The notes beneath the pieces were generated by a model that made no database searches, had not been told where the DNA came from, and was given only the letters and a program-made list of their open reading frames with translations. Made by a program: the position numbers and the translations under genes. Below, in pieces: positions 14,818-22,865 of a DNA stretch of 32,091 nt. This stretch comes from an uncultured Myxococcales bacterium. Lineage in GTDB: Bacteria; Myxococcota_A; Polyangia; Polyangiales; Houyiibacteriaceae. The stretch's first letter is position 1, and every line of letters begins with the position of its first letter. The DNA is taken from assembly GCA_937893795.1 (NCBI GenBank), contig CALCTH010000619.1:1-32091 (forward strand), written 5' to 3'.

Positions 14818-14904
14818 GCCCGAGGCCGCGCGCGCCGCGGCAGCGGGACCTCGCGCGGCGCGGGGAGTGCCGAAGGCCCGGATTCAGGCGACGCTGAGGG
14901 CGCG

Positions 14905-15660
14905 ATGCTGCTCGCGAGCTCCTCCCGCGGCGTCATGCCGCTCGCGCTCGGCCTCCTGCTGGCCTGCGTCTCGCCGGCACCCACCGCGCGCCCCGACCCA
15001 GGCGGCGTGACCGCCGGGGACGCCGACGCGGCCGACGAAGACCCGAGCCCGGAAGCCACGGCGGAACGGGAGACGGACACCGCCCGCGCGTCCCCGCGGC
15101 TTCGCGCGATGCCGGACGACCGGGACGGCGACGGCGTCGTCGACGCCCACGACGCCTGTCCGGAGCTTCCCGAGAGCGTCGACGACGAGGAGGACGAGGA
15201 CGGCTGTCCCGAGCGGGGCGACGTGGTGAGGGTCGGGTTCACGCTGCAGCTCGTCGGCCCGCCCATCCGCTTCGAAACCGACAGCGCGGAGATCCAGGTC
15301 CGGTCCTTTCCTCTTCTCGACGCGCTCGCCGACGCGATCCAGCGGGACCCGGGGATTCGCCTGCTCGAGGTCGGGAGCCACAACGCCTGGGACCACGAGG
15401 AGCGGTGGAGCTATGCGCGAAGCCTCTCGCGGGACCGCGGCGCCGCCGTGGTCGAAGGGCTCGTGCAGCGAGGGGTGGCCCGCGAGCGGCTGCGCTCCGC
15501 GGGCTACGGTGGGCGCTGCCTGCTCGAGACGCGTCCCTCGCCGCGCGCCTATCGGCGCAACCAGCGCATCGAGCTCACCATTCTCGTCACCGCGGAGGGA
15601 CCGACGGGCGCGGAGCGGGGCTGCGCCGCGGCCCAGGATCTGGTGGCTCCGCTTCCCTAA
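14905..15660 (+). CDS. OmpA-family lipoprotein with a calcium-binding TSP3-like segment
   Basis: Outer-membrane-type lipoprotein, 251 aa. GAGGG lies 5 nt before the ATG, and the lipobox is LLAC (Cys 21). An acidic Ala/Pro linker is followed by one thrombospondin-3-like calcium motif, DRDGDGVVDAHDACPELPE (about 72-90). The C-terminal OmpA-like domain (about 110-235) shows IRFETDSAEI, LLEVGSHN, LSRDRGAAVVEGL, RLRSAGYG and YRRNQRIELTI. The peptidoglycan-binding pattern is altered: the usual GHTD is VGSHNAWD, while the conserved Arg of NQRIEL remains. It may bind peptidoglycan weakly or not at all. It converges on the large lipoprotein gene 40 bp away. Confidence 0.88.
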   Translation: MLLASSSRGVMPLALGLLLACVSPAPTARPDPGGVTAGDADAADEDPSPEATAERETDTARASPRLRAMPDDRDGDGVVDAHDACPELPESVDDEEDEDGCPERGDVVRVGFTLQLVGPPIRFETDSAEIQVRSFPLLDALADAIQRDPGIRLLEVGSHNAWDHEERWSYARSLSRDRGAAVVEGLVQRGVARERLRSAGYGGRCLLETRPSPRAYRRNQRIELTILVTAEGPTGAERGCAAAQDLVAPLP

Positions 15661-15700
15661 CGACCGCGGCACGGTCGGCGGCGGCGACGCGCCGCAGGGC

Positions 15701-17614
15701 TCACGGAGGCGCGCTCTCCACGAAGGCGCGCGTATCGAAGGCCCGAAGGAGCAACGCGCCGCGCGTGCCAGCCAGCTCCGGGTCGCAGCCGTCCTCAGGC
15801 TGGCATTCGTAGCGAAGCGCCACGAAGCGCGCGCCCGCGATGCCGGGGAGGGCGAAGCGCCCGTCGCCGTCCATGGACACCTTCGACGGCAGCGCATCGA
15901 GCGTCGGGCTGAGCGCCAGCTGGCCGCCGGGCCCCCGCGGCGGAGCGGCCGCAAAACGCACGCGGCCGCGAAGCATCGTCCGGCGGAGGTTCACGGACCG
16001 GCGAACCAACGCGCCCTCGCCGAGCGTCACCTCCCCGAGCGGCACCCCGCTGCCGGCCGCCGCGCCGAGCACGTCGCTCTCGTCCGGCCAGTAGCGCAGC
16101 GCGTAGCGTCCCGGCAGCCCCCACGCCCGCACGACGTTTCCGGTCGCGGGAAGCGGGACCTCGACCTCTTCGCGGCCCGAGAGCGACGTCATGACGAGCG
16201 TCCCGCGCCGCGGGCCGTCGCGCTGCGAGGGCGGGAGCGGCTCCCCGTCGAGGGTCAGCGTGACGAGCAGCCGCGCCAGCGTCGGGTGAAGGAGCAGCGG
16301 CTCGCGGCTCGGCAGGTAGCCCTCGCGCACGACGAGGTAGCGACCGGGCATCGCTTCGACGCTCACGTCGTAGCGCACGCCCTCGGCGAGCCGCGTCTCG
16401 AAGCGCCCCCGGGCGTCCATGGCCACGTGAAATCCGGGCGCGCCCTCGGGCTCGAACATGAGGAACCACCTCCGCACCAAGCGGGGCGCGCGCCCGCGGA
16501 GCACGACCTGCCCGCGCACCGGCACCGTCCGGACGTCGAGCGCCATCGCCGGGCCGAGCTCGACCTTCTTCGCCCACGAGCCGGTCCGGACGTCCAGGTG
16601 CAGCGTGTAGCGCCCCGGCGCTTGCCGGCCCTGGAACGCGCCCGTGACGCGGTCGAAGCTAAGCGGCAGCTCCAGACCCTGGGCGGTCCGGAGCGTCAGC
16701 CGCGCGCCGAAGTTGCGCGTCCAGCCCTCGTCGAGGCGCACGCTCCCTTCGAAAGGCATCGTGCGCACCTCGAGCGTGGCGTCCTGGGCGCCGCGGCGAA
16801 GCTCGCGCTCACCGAGGTAGGCGTGCAGCGGGCGGCCGTCCACTTCGGCGAGCACGTAGGCGTCGTAGCGGCCGGGTTCGACGAAGGACCGCCGCTCCGC
16901 GGGCATCGATGCGACGTGGCGTGGCGATCGCAAGAGCACCGAGGCGCGGTCCGCGGCCGCGAGGGGCGCGCCGTCGACGCGCAGGCGCCAGTCCACGGCG
17001 GCGAGGTCCCAGTCGAGCGTCGCTTCCCCGCGTCCCCGTACGTCGAGCTGCCCCTCGCGAGGCGTCGGCGCGAGGCCATCGTGGGGCCCCTGGCCGGCAG
17101 CCTCTTCCACCCGCACGCGGTAGCGACCCAGGGGGAGCCAGACGTCGATGGGCTCTCCCTCCCAGCGCGCGGCGCTGACGATCTTCGGGTCCACGCCGAG
17201 GCTCTCGACGAGCACGTGCTGCGCCGCGCCTTCGAGCCCCGGCATGAAGGGCCCGCCGTTGCGCCGGAAGCGCAAGCGCACCCGCACGCCGACCCGGTCC
17301 AACTCCGGGTCGAGAACGCGGCGGGCCCGGTGGTGCGGCACGTCGAAGACCAGCGCGTCGCGCGTCGTCAATGCGCACACGCCCTCGCCGGGTCGAGCGA
17401 GGAAGCCTTCCGGACACGCCGGGCCCCGGTCCGCGCCCGCCCCCTTGGCCCCGTCCGGCGGGAGCCAGTCGAAGCTCACGTTCCCCGCGCCGTCGCTCGC
17501 GCTCGTGACCGCAAGCGCAGCCGGATGGGCGGCCGGCGCAGGCCGCGCTTCGCGCACCGGCGCGCTCGCGCAGGCCGTGAGGAGCACCGGGAGCCACGGC
17601 CACGGGCTCGCCAT
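15701..17614 (-). CDS. large lipoprotein of repeated beta-sandwich domains, 637 aa
   Basis: The start at 17614 (GGAG a few nt upstream) gives MASPWPWLPVLLTAC, a short signal peptide with the lipobox Cys at 15; a start at 17647 adds 11 residues. The rest is predicted almost all beta. Recurring pieces such as PGRY(D/T)L, VEPGRYDAYV, LPLGRYRVRVEE, APGRYTLHLDV, AMPGRYLVV and GLPGRYALRY mark at least six domains of about 90 residues. They resemble carboxypeptidase regulatory-like/transthyretin folds. The final one includes DGDGRFALPGIAGARFVALRY. These domains occur in surface and adhesion proteins; the ligand is unknown. It is divergent from the PadR gene across 178 bp that contain a 21-bp inverted repeat. 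Confidence 0.85.
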   Translation of the reverse strand: MASPWPWLPVLLTACASAPVREARPAPAAHPAALAVTSASDGAGNVSFDWLPPDGAKGAGADRGPACPEGFLARPGEGVCALTTRDALVFDVPHHRARRVLDPELDRVGVRVRLRFRRNGGPFMPGLEGAAQHVLVESLGVDPKIVSAARWEGEPIDVWLPLGRYRVRVEEAAGQGPHDGLAPTPREGQLDVRGRGEATLDWDLAAVDWRLRVDGAPLAAADRASVLLRSPRHVASMPAERRSFVEPGRYDAYVLAEVDGRPLHAYLGERELRRGAQDATLEVRTMPFEGSVRLDEGWTRNFGARLTLRTAQGLELPLSFDRVTGAFQGRQAPGRYTLHLDVRTGSWAKKVELGPAMALDVRTVPVRGQVVLRGRAPRLVRRWFLMFEPEGAPGFHVAMDARGRFETRLAEGVRYDVSVEAMPGRYLVVREGYLPSREPLLLHPTLARLLVTLTLDGEPLPPSQRDGPRRGTLVMTSLSGREEVEVPLPATGNVVRAWGLPGRYALRYWPDESDVLGAAAGSGVPLGEVTLGEGALVRRSVNLRRTMLRGRVRFAAAPPRGPGGQLALSPTLDALPSKVSMDGDGRFALPGIAGARFVALRYECQPEDGCDPELAGTRGALLLRAFDTRAFVESAPP

Positions 17615-17765
17615 GGTCTCCGAGCTCGCGCGCGTTCGTCTCGGCACGGCTCAGCGTAGCGGCTCCTCGACCAGAGTGGCGGCACACTCACGAGCGCCGA
17701 GGCCACCCGTGCAGGCGCGGGACGCCCTCGGTCCGCGGCTCGTACGAGCACGGTGTTGGCGCATT

Positions 17766-17786
17766 ACTCTTACACGTTGTAAGAGT
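17766..17786. promoter_or_regulatory. PadR operator candidate, ACTCTTACA-N3-TGTAAGAGT
   Basis: Perfect 9-bp inverted arms around a CGT centre, 7 nt before the PadR ATG. TACA...TGTA half-sites are in keeping with PadR-family operators. It overlaps the probable promoter (TTGGCG near 17756 and a weak -10 about 17780), so autorepression is the simplest reading. It could also act on the divergent lipoprotein gene at 17614. Confidence 0.7.
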
Positions 17787-17792
17787 GAGTCG

Positions 17793-18083
17793 ATGGCGGA
17801 CCGACTCACGGGCAAGGAGCGCAGGATCCTCGAGCTGCTCGAAGGCCTCGGCGAGAGCACGGGGTGGGCGCTGGTGGACGCATCGGCGGGCGACCTCAAG
17901 CGAGGCACCGTGTACGTCACGCTCGGTCGCATGGCCGACAAGGGGCTGGTGACCAGCCGGCAGGAGGCACGCCGGGCGGGGCAGTCGGGCCCGCTACGGC
18001 GCCTCCATCGGCCGACGCCGCGGGCCACGGCGCTGCTCGCGCTCGAGCGTCGCGTCACCGCGTTGATGGGAGAGCTCGCGTGA
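17793..18083 (+). CDS. PadR-family transcriptional regulator
   Basis: Small (96 aa) winged-helix repressor. LTGKERRILELLEGLGESTGWALVDAS forms the first helices; GDLKRGTVYVTLGRMADKGLVTSRQE is the recognition helix and wing typical of PadR. The end (RATALLALERRVTALM) is the dimerisation helix. The start is the ATG at 17793; the open frame extends far upstream to 17148, but that part is the antisense of the lipoprotein gene. Its stop overlaps the next gene's GTG by 4 bp (GTGA). PadR genes are commonly paired with a membrane protein they regulate, as here. An inverted repeat directly upstream suggests autoregulation. Confidence 0.92.
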   Translation: MADRLTGKERRILELLEGLGESTGWALVDASAGDLKRGTVYVTLGRMADKGLVTSRQEARRAGQSGPLRRLHRPTPRATALLALERRVTALMGELA

Positions 18084-18877
18084 ACGCGCGCGCCGTCCGC
18101 CGCTGGGCCGAGCGCCTGCTCAGCGACCGCGCCGTCGAGGACATCGTAGACCCCTTCCTCGCCGACCATCGCGTCGCGCGGGACACCACGGGCGTGCCCG
18201 CACGGGGGGCCGGCCGGGACGCACTCCAGCTGATCGCGACCGCGTGGATGGCCGAGCGCGTGGATGCGCTCCGTGCCGGGGAGCACCGCTGGCTGGTCGG
18301 CGCCGCCTCCCTCGCCACGCTCCTCGTGCTGCAGCTCCCGGACCGCCGCCTCGCCCAGTGGGCCTACGTGGTCGCCGGCACGCTGACGGCGCTGCTCGTG
18401 ATGAGCGCCTCGGCCGCCATGCTCCGTCGCGCTCGCCGCGCCGCGCCACTACTGCTCCTGCTCGTCGTCGCGTCGCTCGCCGGCTTCGGCCTCGAGCACG
18501 AGGGGGCCCGCGCCTGGCTGCCCCTCGGAACGCTCCGGGTCCAGCTCGGTGTGCTCGCGCTCCCGCTGCTCGTCGTGTCGAGCGAGCCCCGCCGCGCACC
18601 CCTCGTCGCCCTCGCCTTCGCGGGCGGGATTCTCGCGCTCGGCGACTCCCTCGCGGCCCTCGCGGCGCTCGCCTGCGGAGCGGCACAGCTGGTCTTCGGC
18701 GGAGATCGGACGGCCACCGCGCTCGCGCTCGCCGTCGGGGTGGTCGCCGGCGCCGGCGCGCTCGGCGAGCCCGTGCCGCTTGCCAGCTACGGAGGCTCGG
18801 GCGTGTTTGCGGTGCTCGTCTCGGCAGGGCTCGCCGGTCATCGCACCCCGATGCGCGGCCGCCCACGGCTCGCCTGA
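18080..18877 (+). CDS. multi-pass membrane protein coupled to PadR, 265 aa
   Basis: GTG at 18080 overlaps the padR stop. The first 75 residues are soluble and charged (RAVRRWAERLLSDRAVEDIVDPFLADHR). About seven to eight hydrophobic segments follow from residue 75 to the end, rich in Ala/Leu/Val, and the tail is basic (HRTPMRGRPRLA). The layout recalls the permease-like or DUF1700/HAAS-type membrane partners of PadR regulators, with an N-terminal cytoplasmic helical part, but I cannot name the family. It probably shares the padR promoter and responds to the same signal. The frame upstream of 18080 (to 17864) overlaps padR and is not real. Confidence 0.85.
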   Translation: MNARAVRRWAERLLSDRAVEDIVDPFLADHRVARDTTGVPARGAGRDALQLIATAWMAERVDALRAGEHRWLVGAASLATLLVLQLPDRRLAQWAYVVAGTLTALLVMSASAAMLRRARRAAPLLLLLVVASLAGFGLEHEGARAWLPLGTLRVQLGVLALPLLVVSSEPRRAPLVALAFAGGILALGDSLAALAALACGAAQLVFGGDRTATALALAVGVVAGAGALGEPVPLASYGGSGVFAVLVSAGLAGHRTPMRGRPRLA

Positions 18878-18969
18878 GCCCACCGTCGACCACGGGGCCG
18901 CCGCGTCCTTGAAAGCCTTGCGCGCTTTCCTCGCGACCGCGCCGCCGAGCGCTCCGGCATGCTCGGCGC

Positions 18970-20586
18970 ATGGCTCTCCGCACGTCGATCGCGCTCGCCC
19001 TGCTGGTCGGCTGCACGCGAAGCGCCGTCCTGGCGGACCCGGCGGACGCCGGCGCCCTACCGGAAGATGCGGGCGACGCCGCACGCGACCTGGGGGCGCG
19101 ACCGGAGGTGTGCGCCGCGGCCGCGGCGGGTGCTCCCCTCGGCATCCTGGCGCTCCGGCGCGAAGGGACCGCACTCCATGCGCTGCACGCCGGGGGCCGC
19201 ACGTCCGTGCTGCACCGGGCCCTCGAGGACGTCGCCGCCCGGGGCGAGCCCACGTGGTCCGGGCCGCGCTTCGCGCCGGGCCTGCAGGGTCGACCCGCGG
19301 GCGAGCCGCGCGTCGACGCTCCGGTCATCGCGGCCTCGCTGGTCACGGTCGAGGAACGCTGCGGCGGCTCCCGGTGTCCTCGCCAAAGCGAGCTGGTCCT
19401 CCTGACGCCGGACGGCATCGTCTCCCGGAGGCTCTCCTTCCCCGCGAGCTTCCGCGCGCCGCAGCTTACCTACCTGACGAACGACGGGCTGGTGGGCCTG
19501 CAGGTCGGGACCGAGGCCATAGGTGGCTTCTCCGAGGCGCGCTTCTATGACGCGCGGGGCGCGCAGGTGGGCGTCCTCGACCCCGGCGTTCACTTCGCGA
19601 GGGACGGCCACGCCGGCGCGGACGGCTGGCGCGCGGCGAGCTTCTCGGACGACGCCGGCAGCGGCGGTGGCTTCCTTCGCTTTCGCGACGGACGCGTCGA
19701 GACGCGCCGGCCCGGCGTCGAGGGTTCCGTATGGCGCGACGCCTGGGTCGTCTGGGACGACGCGGGCGTGCACGTGCAGCGTGCGGATAGCCGGCGCACC
19801 ATCCCGCTCGCGCTCGACGTCGGGGGCGGACGCCGGACGCCCCAGCTCGCGTGGCCGCGGAGCGAGGTGCTCCTGCTCTCGGCCGGCCGCTTCCTCTACG
19901 GTCTCGTCGACCTCGAACGCGAGCGCGCGACGCTCTTCCCGGAACCGCTTCCGCACGACTGGAGCAGCCGCGCCGACCTCTCCGTGGGGCACGGCGTCGC
20001 GCTGGTCAGCGTGGACGGCGCGCCGCGCCACCGGGTCACGCTGGATACCGGCGCCGTCGTGCCCGTCGCGCTTCCGGAAGGCCTCATGCCGCTCGTGGCG
20101 GGTTCGTGTACCGGTCGACCTCAGCCCGTCGCGGGTGGCGGCTTTGCGCTCGTGCTGCGCGGAGAGGATCGAACGGGTGGCTACGTGGCCCGTGGGTCCC
20201 CGCCACGCTCGCTCGACCCCGTCGGGCTCCGGCTGCGCGACGTGGCCTTCGGGCAGGTGCTCCCCGCGGGGCCGCTCCTGGTCGTCATGGGGAGTACGGG
20301 GCGTGACCGCTTCTGCCCGGCCGTCGAGCCCTCCGACGCGCCGGCGGCGGCGGACGAGCGCGTGGGGGACTCGGTGCAGATCGTCGGCGCGGACGGCGCG
20401 CAGCTCCTCGCCCCGGACGAGAGCGTCGTGGGCTACCTCGATCCCGACGGCGCCTGCGCGCTCGTCGGCGATCCGCGCGCGCTCGACGCGGGCCTCTGGC
20501 TTCGGGACTTCACGCGCGGTGAAGACGCGGAGGTGGAGGGCACGGGCTGGTTCCCCGTCGACACCTTGCCGCTCTTCTTCTACTGA
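18970..20586 (+). CDS. putative lipoprotein, possibly beta-propeller, 538 aa
   Basis: Signal peptide MALRTSIALALLVGC with the lipobox LVGC at residue 15, then an Asp/Ala linker. The remaining 480 residues are predicted as many short beta strands with recurring blades of the kind GGRTSVLHRALEDV, RFRDGRVETRRPG, WVVWDDAGVHVQRADS, FLYGLVDLERERATLF and GYLDPDGACALVGD. This is consistent with a WD40/PQQ-like propeller, but no exact repeat is firm. It has few cysteines (CGGSRC near 130). No ribosome site precedes the ATG. The hydrolase gene follows 55 bp later on the same strand. The function is unknown. Confidence 0.8.
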   Translation: MALRTSIALALLVGCTRSAVLADPADAGALPEDAGDAARDLGARPEVCAAAAAGAPLGILALRREGTALHALHAGGRTSVLHRALEDVAARGEPTWSGPRFAPGLQGRPAGEPRVDAPVIAASLVTVEERCGGSRCPRQSELVLLTPDGIVSRRLSFPASFRAPQLTYLTNDGLVGLQVGTEAIGGFSEARFYDARGAQVGVLDPGVHFARDGHAGADGWRAASFSDDAGSGGGFLRFRDGRVETRRPGVEGSVWRDAWVVWDDAGVHVQRADSRRTIPLALDVGGGRRTPQLAWPRSEVLLLSAGRFLYGLVDLERERATLFPEPLPHDWSSRADLSVGHGVALVSVDGAPRHRVTLDTGAVVPVALPEGLMPLVAGSCTGRPQPVAGGGFALVLRGEDRTGGYVARGSPPRSLDPVGLRLRDVAFGQVLPAGPLLVVMGSTGRDRFCPAVEPSDAPAAADERVGDSVQIVGADGAQLLAPDESVVGYLDPDGACALVGDPRALDAGLWLRDFTRGEDAEVEGTGWFPVDTLPLFFY

Positions 20587-20629
20587 GCGGCCGGGCCGTG
20601 CTCGAGGGTCCGAGCGGCACGCGATCTGG

Positions 20630-20635
20630 TACATC
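20630..20635 (+). promoter_or_regulatory. extended -10-like box TGGTACATC before the hydrolase gene
   Basis: TACATC, preceded by TGG, ends 6 nt before the ATG at 20642. There is no Shine-Dalgarno, so a leaderless transcript is possible. No clear -35. Confidence 0.25.
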
Positions 20636-20641
20636 CGCCGT

Positions 20642-21739
20642 ATGCTGCGCTGGCTTCTCGTCCTCGTGCTCGCGGCGTGCTCCACGCCCTCCGAGCCCTT
20701 CGACCCCTGGGCGCGCGGCGCCTTCCCGGTGGGGCACGCCACCGTGGAGCTCGACGACGCGGATCGCGAACGGCAGCTCGTGGTCGAGGTCTGGTACCCC
20801 GCCGTCGAAGCCCGCAGCGGCGCCTCCGTGGCCACCTTCGAAAGCGCGAGCGACGCGCAAAGCGTCCTCCAGGCCCTCCTCGACGACGCGCCGGACGGGT
20901 GCCCCACGCAGACGATGCAGGCCGAGCGCGACGCGCCGGCGCTGGCCCGCGAGTCACCGCTCGTGGCCTACAGCCACTGCCTGAGCTGCGGCCGCTACTC
21001 GGCCTTCAGCCTCGCCGAGTGGCTCGCGAGCCACGGCATCGTGGTGGTGGCGCCCGACCACGCCGGGCCCCTGCCCTACGCGGACGGCTCGCTCGACGAG
21101 CCGCTGGACCTCGCCCAGCTCGGCCTTCGCGCCGAGGATATCGGCGTCACCCTCGACGCGGCCATCGACGGCTCCCTCTTCGCCTCGAACGACGCCCTGG
21201 CCGCCCTCACCGTCGACGGCGGCGCCATCGGCATGCTGGGCCACAGCTTCGGGAGCGCCACGGCGGGCCGCGTCACGACGAGCGACGGGCGCATCCGCGC
21301 CGTGGCCGGCCTCGCCGCGCCCATGGAGAGCCCGCTGCTGCCGGGCGTCGCCGTCGCCGACATCGACGTGCCGATCATGTTCGTGCTGGCGGAAGAGGAC
21401 AACAGCATCGGTGAGCTGGGGAACTTCGTGCTCCGCAACAACTTCGACGACGCCGGCTCTCCCGCCTGGCGCGTCGACATCGCCGACGCGGGCCACTGGT
21501 CGGTGGCCGACGTCGCGGGGCTCGTCGAGCCCTTTTCCGCGGGCTGCGGCCGCGGCGAGCGCCACAGCGCGGGCCGGATGGGGGAGCCCTTCGACTATCT
21601 CGAGCCCGCGCGCGGCATCGAGGTCACCGCCCAGCACATCACCACCTTCTTCGCCGCCCACCTGCTGGAGAGCCCCATCGCCATGGAGCGCCTCGCAGAC
21701 CTCCCCGCCACGGAGGGCGTCACCGTGCTCGCCCGCTGA
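20642..21739 (+). CDS. alpha/beta-hydrolase lipoprotein (PAF acetylhydrolase/dienelactone hydrolase-like)
   Basis: Lipid-anchored serine hydrolase, 365 aa. Signal MLRWLLVLVLAAC puts the lipobox Cys at 13. GAFPVGHATVELDD and LVVEVWYPA (residues 26-54) match the N-terminus of the platelet-activating-factor-acetylhydrolase-like family. The nucleophile elbow is GHSFG (Ser about 202). EEDN (about 251-254) is a candidate acid and DAGHWS (His about 285) the catalytic His. The oxyanion segment reads YSHCLSCGR rather than the common SHG. A conserved Cys pair there could form a disulfide. The substrate is probably an ester or lipid and cannot be specified. It lies after the 538-aa lipoprotein and before the SnoaL-like gene. 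Confidence 0.9.
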   Translation: MLRWLLVLVLAACSTPSEPFDPWARGAFPVGHATVELDDADRERQLVVEVWYPAVEARSGASVATFESASDAQSVLQALLDDAPDGCPTQTMQAERDAPALARESPLVAYSHCLSCGRYSAFSLAEWLASHGIVVVAPDHAGPLPYADGSLDEPLDLAQLGLRAEDIGVTLDAAIDGSLFASNDALAALTVDGGAIGMLGHSFGSATAGRVTTSDGRIRAVAGLAAPMESPLLPGVAVADIDVPIMFVLAEEDNSIGELGNFVLRNNFDDAGSPAWRVDIADAGHWSVADVAGLVEPFSAGCGRGERHSAGRMGEPFDYLEPARGIEVTAQHITTFFAAHLLESPIAMERLADLPATEGVTVLAR

Positions 21740-21781
21740 GGCGCCCGTGATGGCTCGGCGCCCATGGTATCGAGGGGGGCC

Positions 21782-22249
21782 GTGACCCATCCGAATGCCG
21801 AGACCCTCGACCGCTTCTATCGTGCCTTCCAGGCCAAGGACGGCGACGCCATGGCGGGCGTCTATGCCGAGGACGCGACCTTCTCCGACCCCGTCTTCCG
21901 CGACCTCCGGGGCCGTGAGGTCGGTGGCATGTGGAGGATGCTCTGCAAGCGCGGCAAGGACCTGAAGGTCGAGTACGCGGTGCTCTCCGCCGACGACACG
22001 CGCGGCGAGGCGCGCTGGGAGGCTTGGTACACCTTCAGCGCGACGGGGCGGAAGGTGCACAACACGGTGCGCTCGTCCTTCACCTTCCAGGACGGCGAGG
22101 TGGCCGCGCAGGTCGACGACTTCGACCTCTACGCCTGGACCCGCATGGCCCTCGGGCCGATGGGACTGCTGCTCGGCTGGTCGCCGCTCGTGCAGAACAA
22201 GGTGCGCCGCACGGCGCGGGGCGGGCTCGAGGCCTTCCTGGCGAAGTGA
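21782..22249 (+). CDS. SnoaL/NTF2-like protein, 155 aa
   Basis: Cone-shaped alpha+beta NTF2-superfamily protein. ETLDRFYRAFQAKDGDAMAGVYAEDATFSDPVF is the typical SnoaL-like first helix pair and strand. WEAWYTFSATGRKVHNTVRSSFTFQDGEV is the curved sheet with the basic-residue turn. Members act as small enzymes or binding proteins; no catalytic residue set can be assigned. GTG at 21782 is preferred over ATG at 21764, because GAGGGG lies 5 nt upstream and (M)THPNAETLDRFY is a natural N-terminus. The C-terminus has a hydrophobic stretch (MALGPMGLLLGWSPL) seen in many relatives. Confidence 0.88.
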   Translation: MTHPNAETLDRFYRAFQAKDGDAMAGVYAEDATFSDPVFRDLRGREVGGMWRMLCKRGKDLKVEYAVLSADDTRGEARWEAWYTFSATGRKVHNTVRSSFTFQDGEVAAQVDDFDLYAWTRMALGPMGLLLGWSPLVQNKVRRTARGGLEAFLAK

Positions 22250-22345
22250 GCGCGCGGCGAGCCTCTTGACTCGCACCGCCAGCCTTCCGACTCTCGTCCC
22301 GTTGGATGGTGGTCGCGCGGCCCCGAGGCCGTAGGGGAGACGAGG

Positions 22346-22846
22346 ATGAAGCAGCGAAAGCAACCCACGGGCCTCGGGGGACGGCTCGTGGGAATCGTGG
22401 CCGTGGTGGCGATTTGCTTGCCCGCGACGGCGGTGGTGCCGGCGCCCGCGCCCGCGCGCGCCCAAGGCCAGCAGTTCGTCGAGTACTACCGGGACAACCT
22501 CTTCCTCGGCCTCGCGTACCACCGCGTCGGTTGCCTGACCGACTGGCGGACGATCCAGGCGAACCAGGACTACGACGGCTTCACGACGAAGCGCTACTGC
22601 TACTCAGGCCGCACCGCGAACTCCGTTCCGGGGGGGCGCTGGTTCGCGTGGAACTTCGCGACGGGCAAGGCCCAGCTCGACACGTGCGGTCAGCGCACCA
22701 ATCAGCGCTACAACACACCGAACTACGCGGCGCGCAGCAACAGCTGCAACTACAACATCCTCTTCGACTGCAACAGCGACTGCTGGATCAAGGAGTTCTC
22801 CCGCTGCCAGGGGAGGCGCGTCAGCGTCATCAGCCCGTGCTGGTGA
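22346..22846 (+). CDS. secreted Cys-rich protein, 166 aa
   Basis: Exported protein of unknown family. A basic n-region (MKQRKQ), hydrophobic core and ARA-Q cleavage site at about residues 40-41 form a Sec signal. The roughly 125-residue mature domain has eight cysteines (GCLT, YCYS, TCGQ, SCNY, DCNSDC, RCQG, PCW), enough for four disulfides. It is unusually rich in Asn, Tyr, Trp and Arg (NQRYNTPNYAARSNSCNYN). The start is supported by GGGGAGACGAGG before the ATG. The composition recalls small secreted enzymes, toxins or structural surface proteins, but nothing specific is recognised. A 14-bp duplication links it to the next gene. Confidence 0.8.
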   Translation: MKQRKQPTGLGGRLVGIVAVVAICLPATAVVPAPAPARAQGQQFVEYYRDNLFLGLAYHRVGCLTDWRTIQANQDYDGFTTKRYCYSGRTANSVPGGRWFAWNFATGKAQLDTCGQRTNQRYNTPNYAARSNSCNYNILFDCNSDCWIKEFSRCQGRRVSVISPCW

Positions 22847-22865
22847 GTCGATGCTGGTGAGTGGA
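22838..22865 (+). repeat. 14-bp tandem duplication at a gene junction, with a five-codon ORF
   Basis: TGCTGGTGAGTCGA and TGCTGGTGAGTGGA are adjacent (22838-22851 and 22852-22865). They span the stop of the secreted protein and the ribosome site and start of the next gene. An ATG at 22851 reads five codons (MLVSG), and its TGA at 22866 overlaps the next gene's ATG at 22865. Confidence 0.6.

Noticed and set aside
14818-14904. GC-rich inverted repeats after the phosphate transporter as an intrinsic terminator
   Set aside because: Short self-complementary stretches of CG are expected at this base composition, and no T-run follows.
15413-17659. 748-aa open frame on the plus strand
   Set aside because: Mirror frame of the beta-sandwich lipoprotein, which has a signal peptide and repeated PGRY motifs.
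17148-17792. long N-terminal extension of the PadR frame
   Set aside because: Antisense to the lipoprotein gene, and it would place the operator inside the coding region; PadR proteins start at the chosen ATG.
20954-22522. 522-aa open frame on the minus strand
   Set aside because: Covers the hydrolase and SnoaL-like genes on the other strand; no domain or signal of its own.
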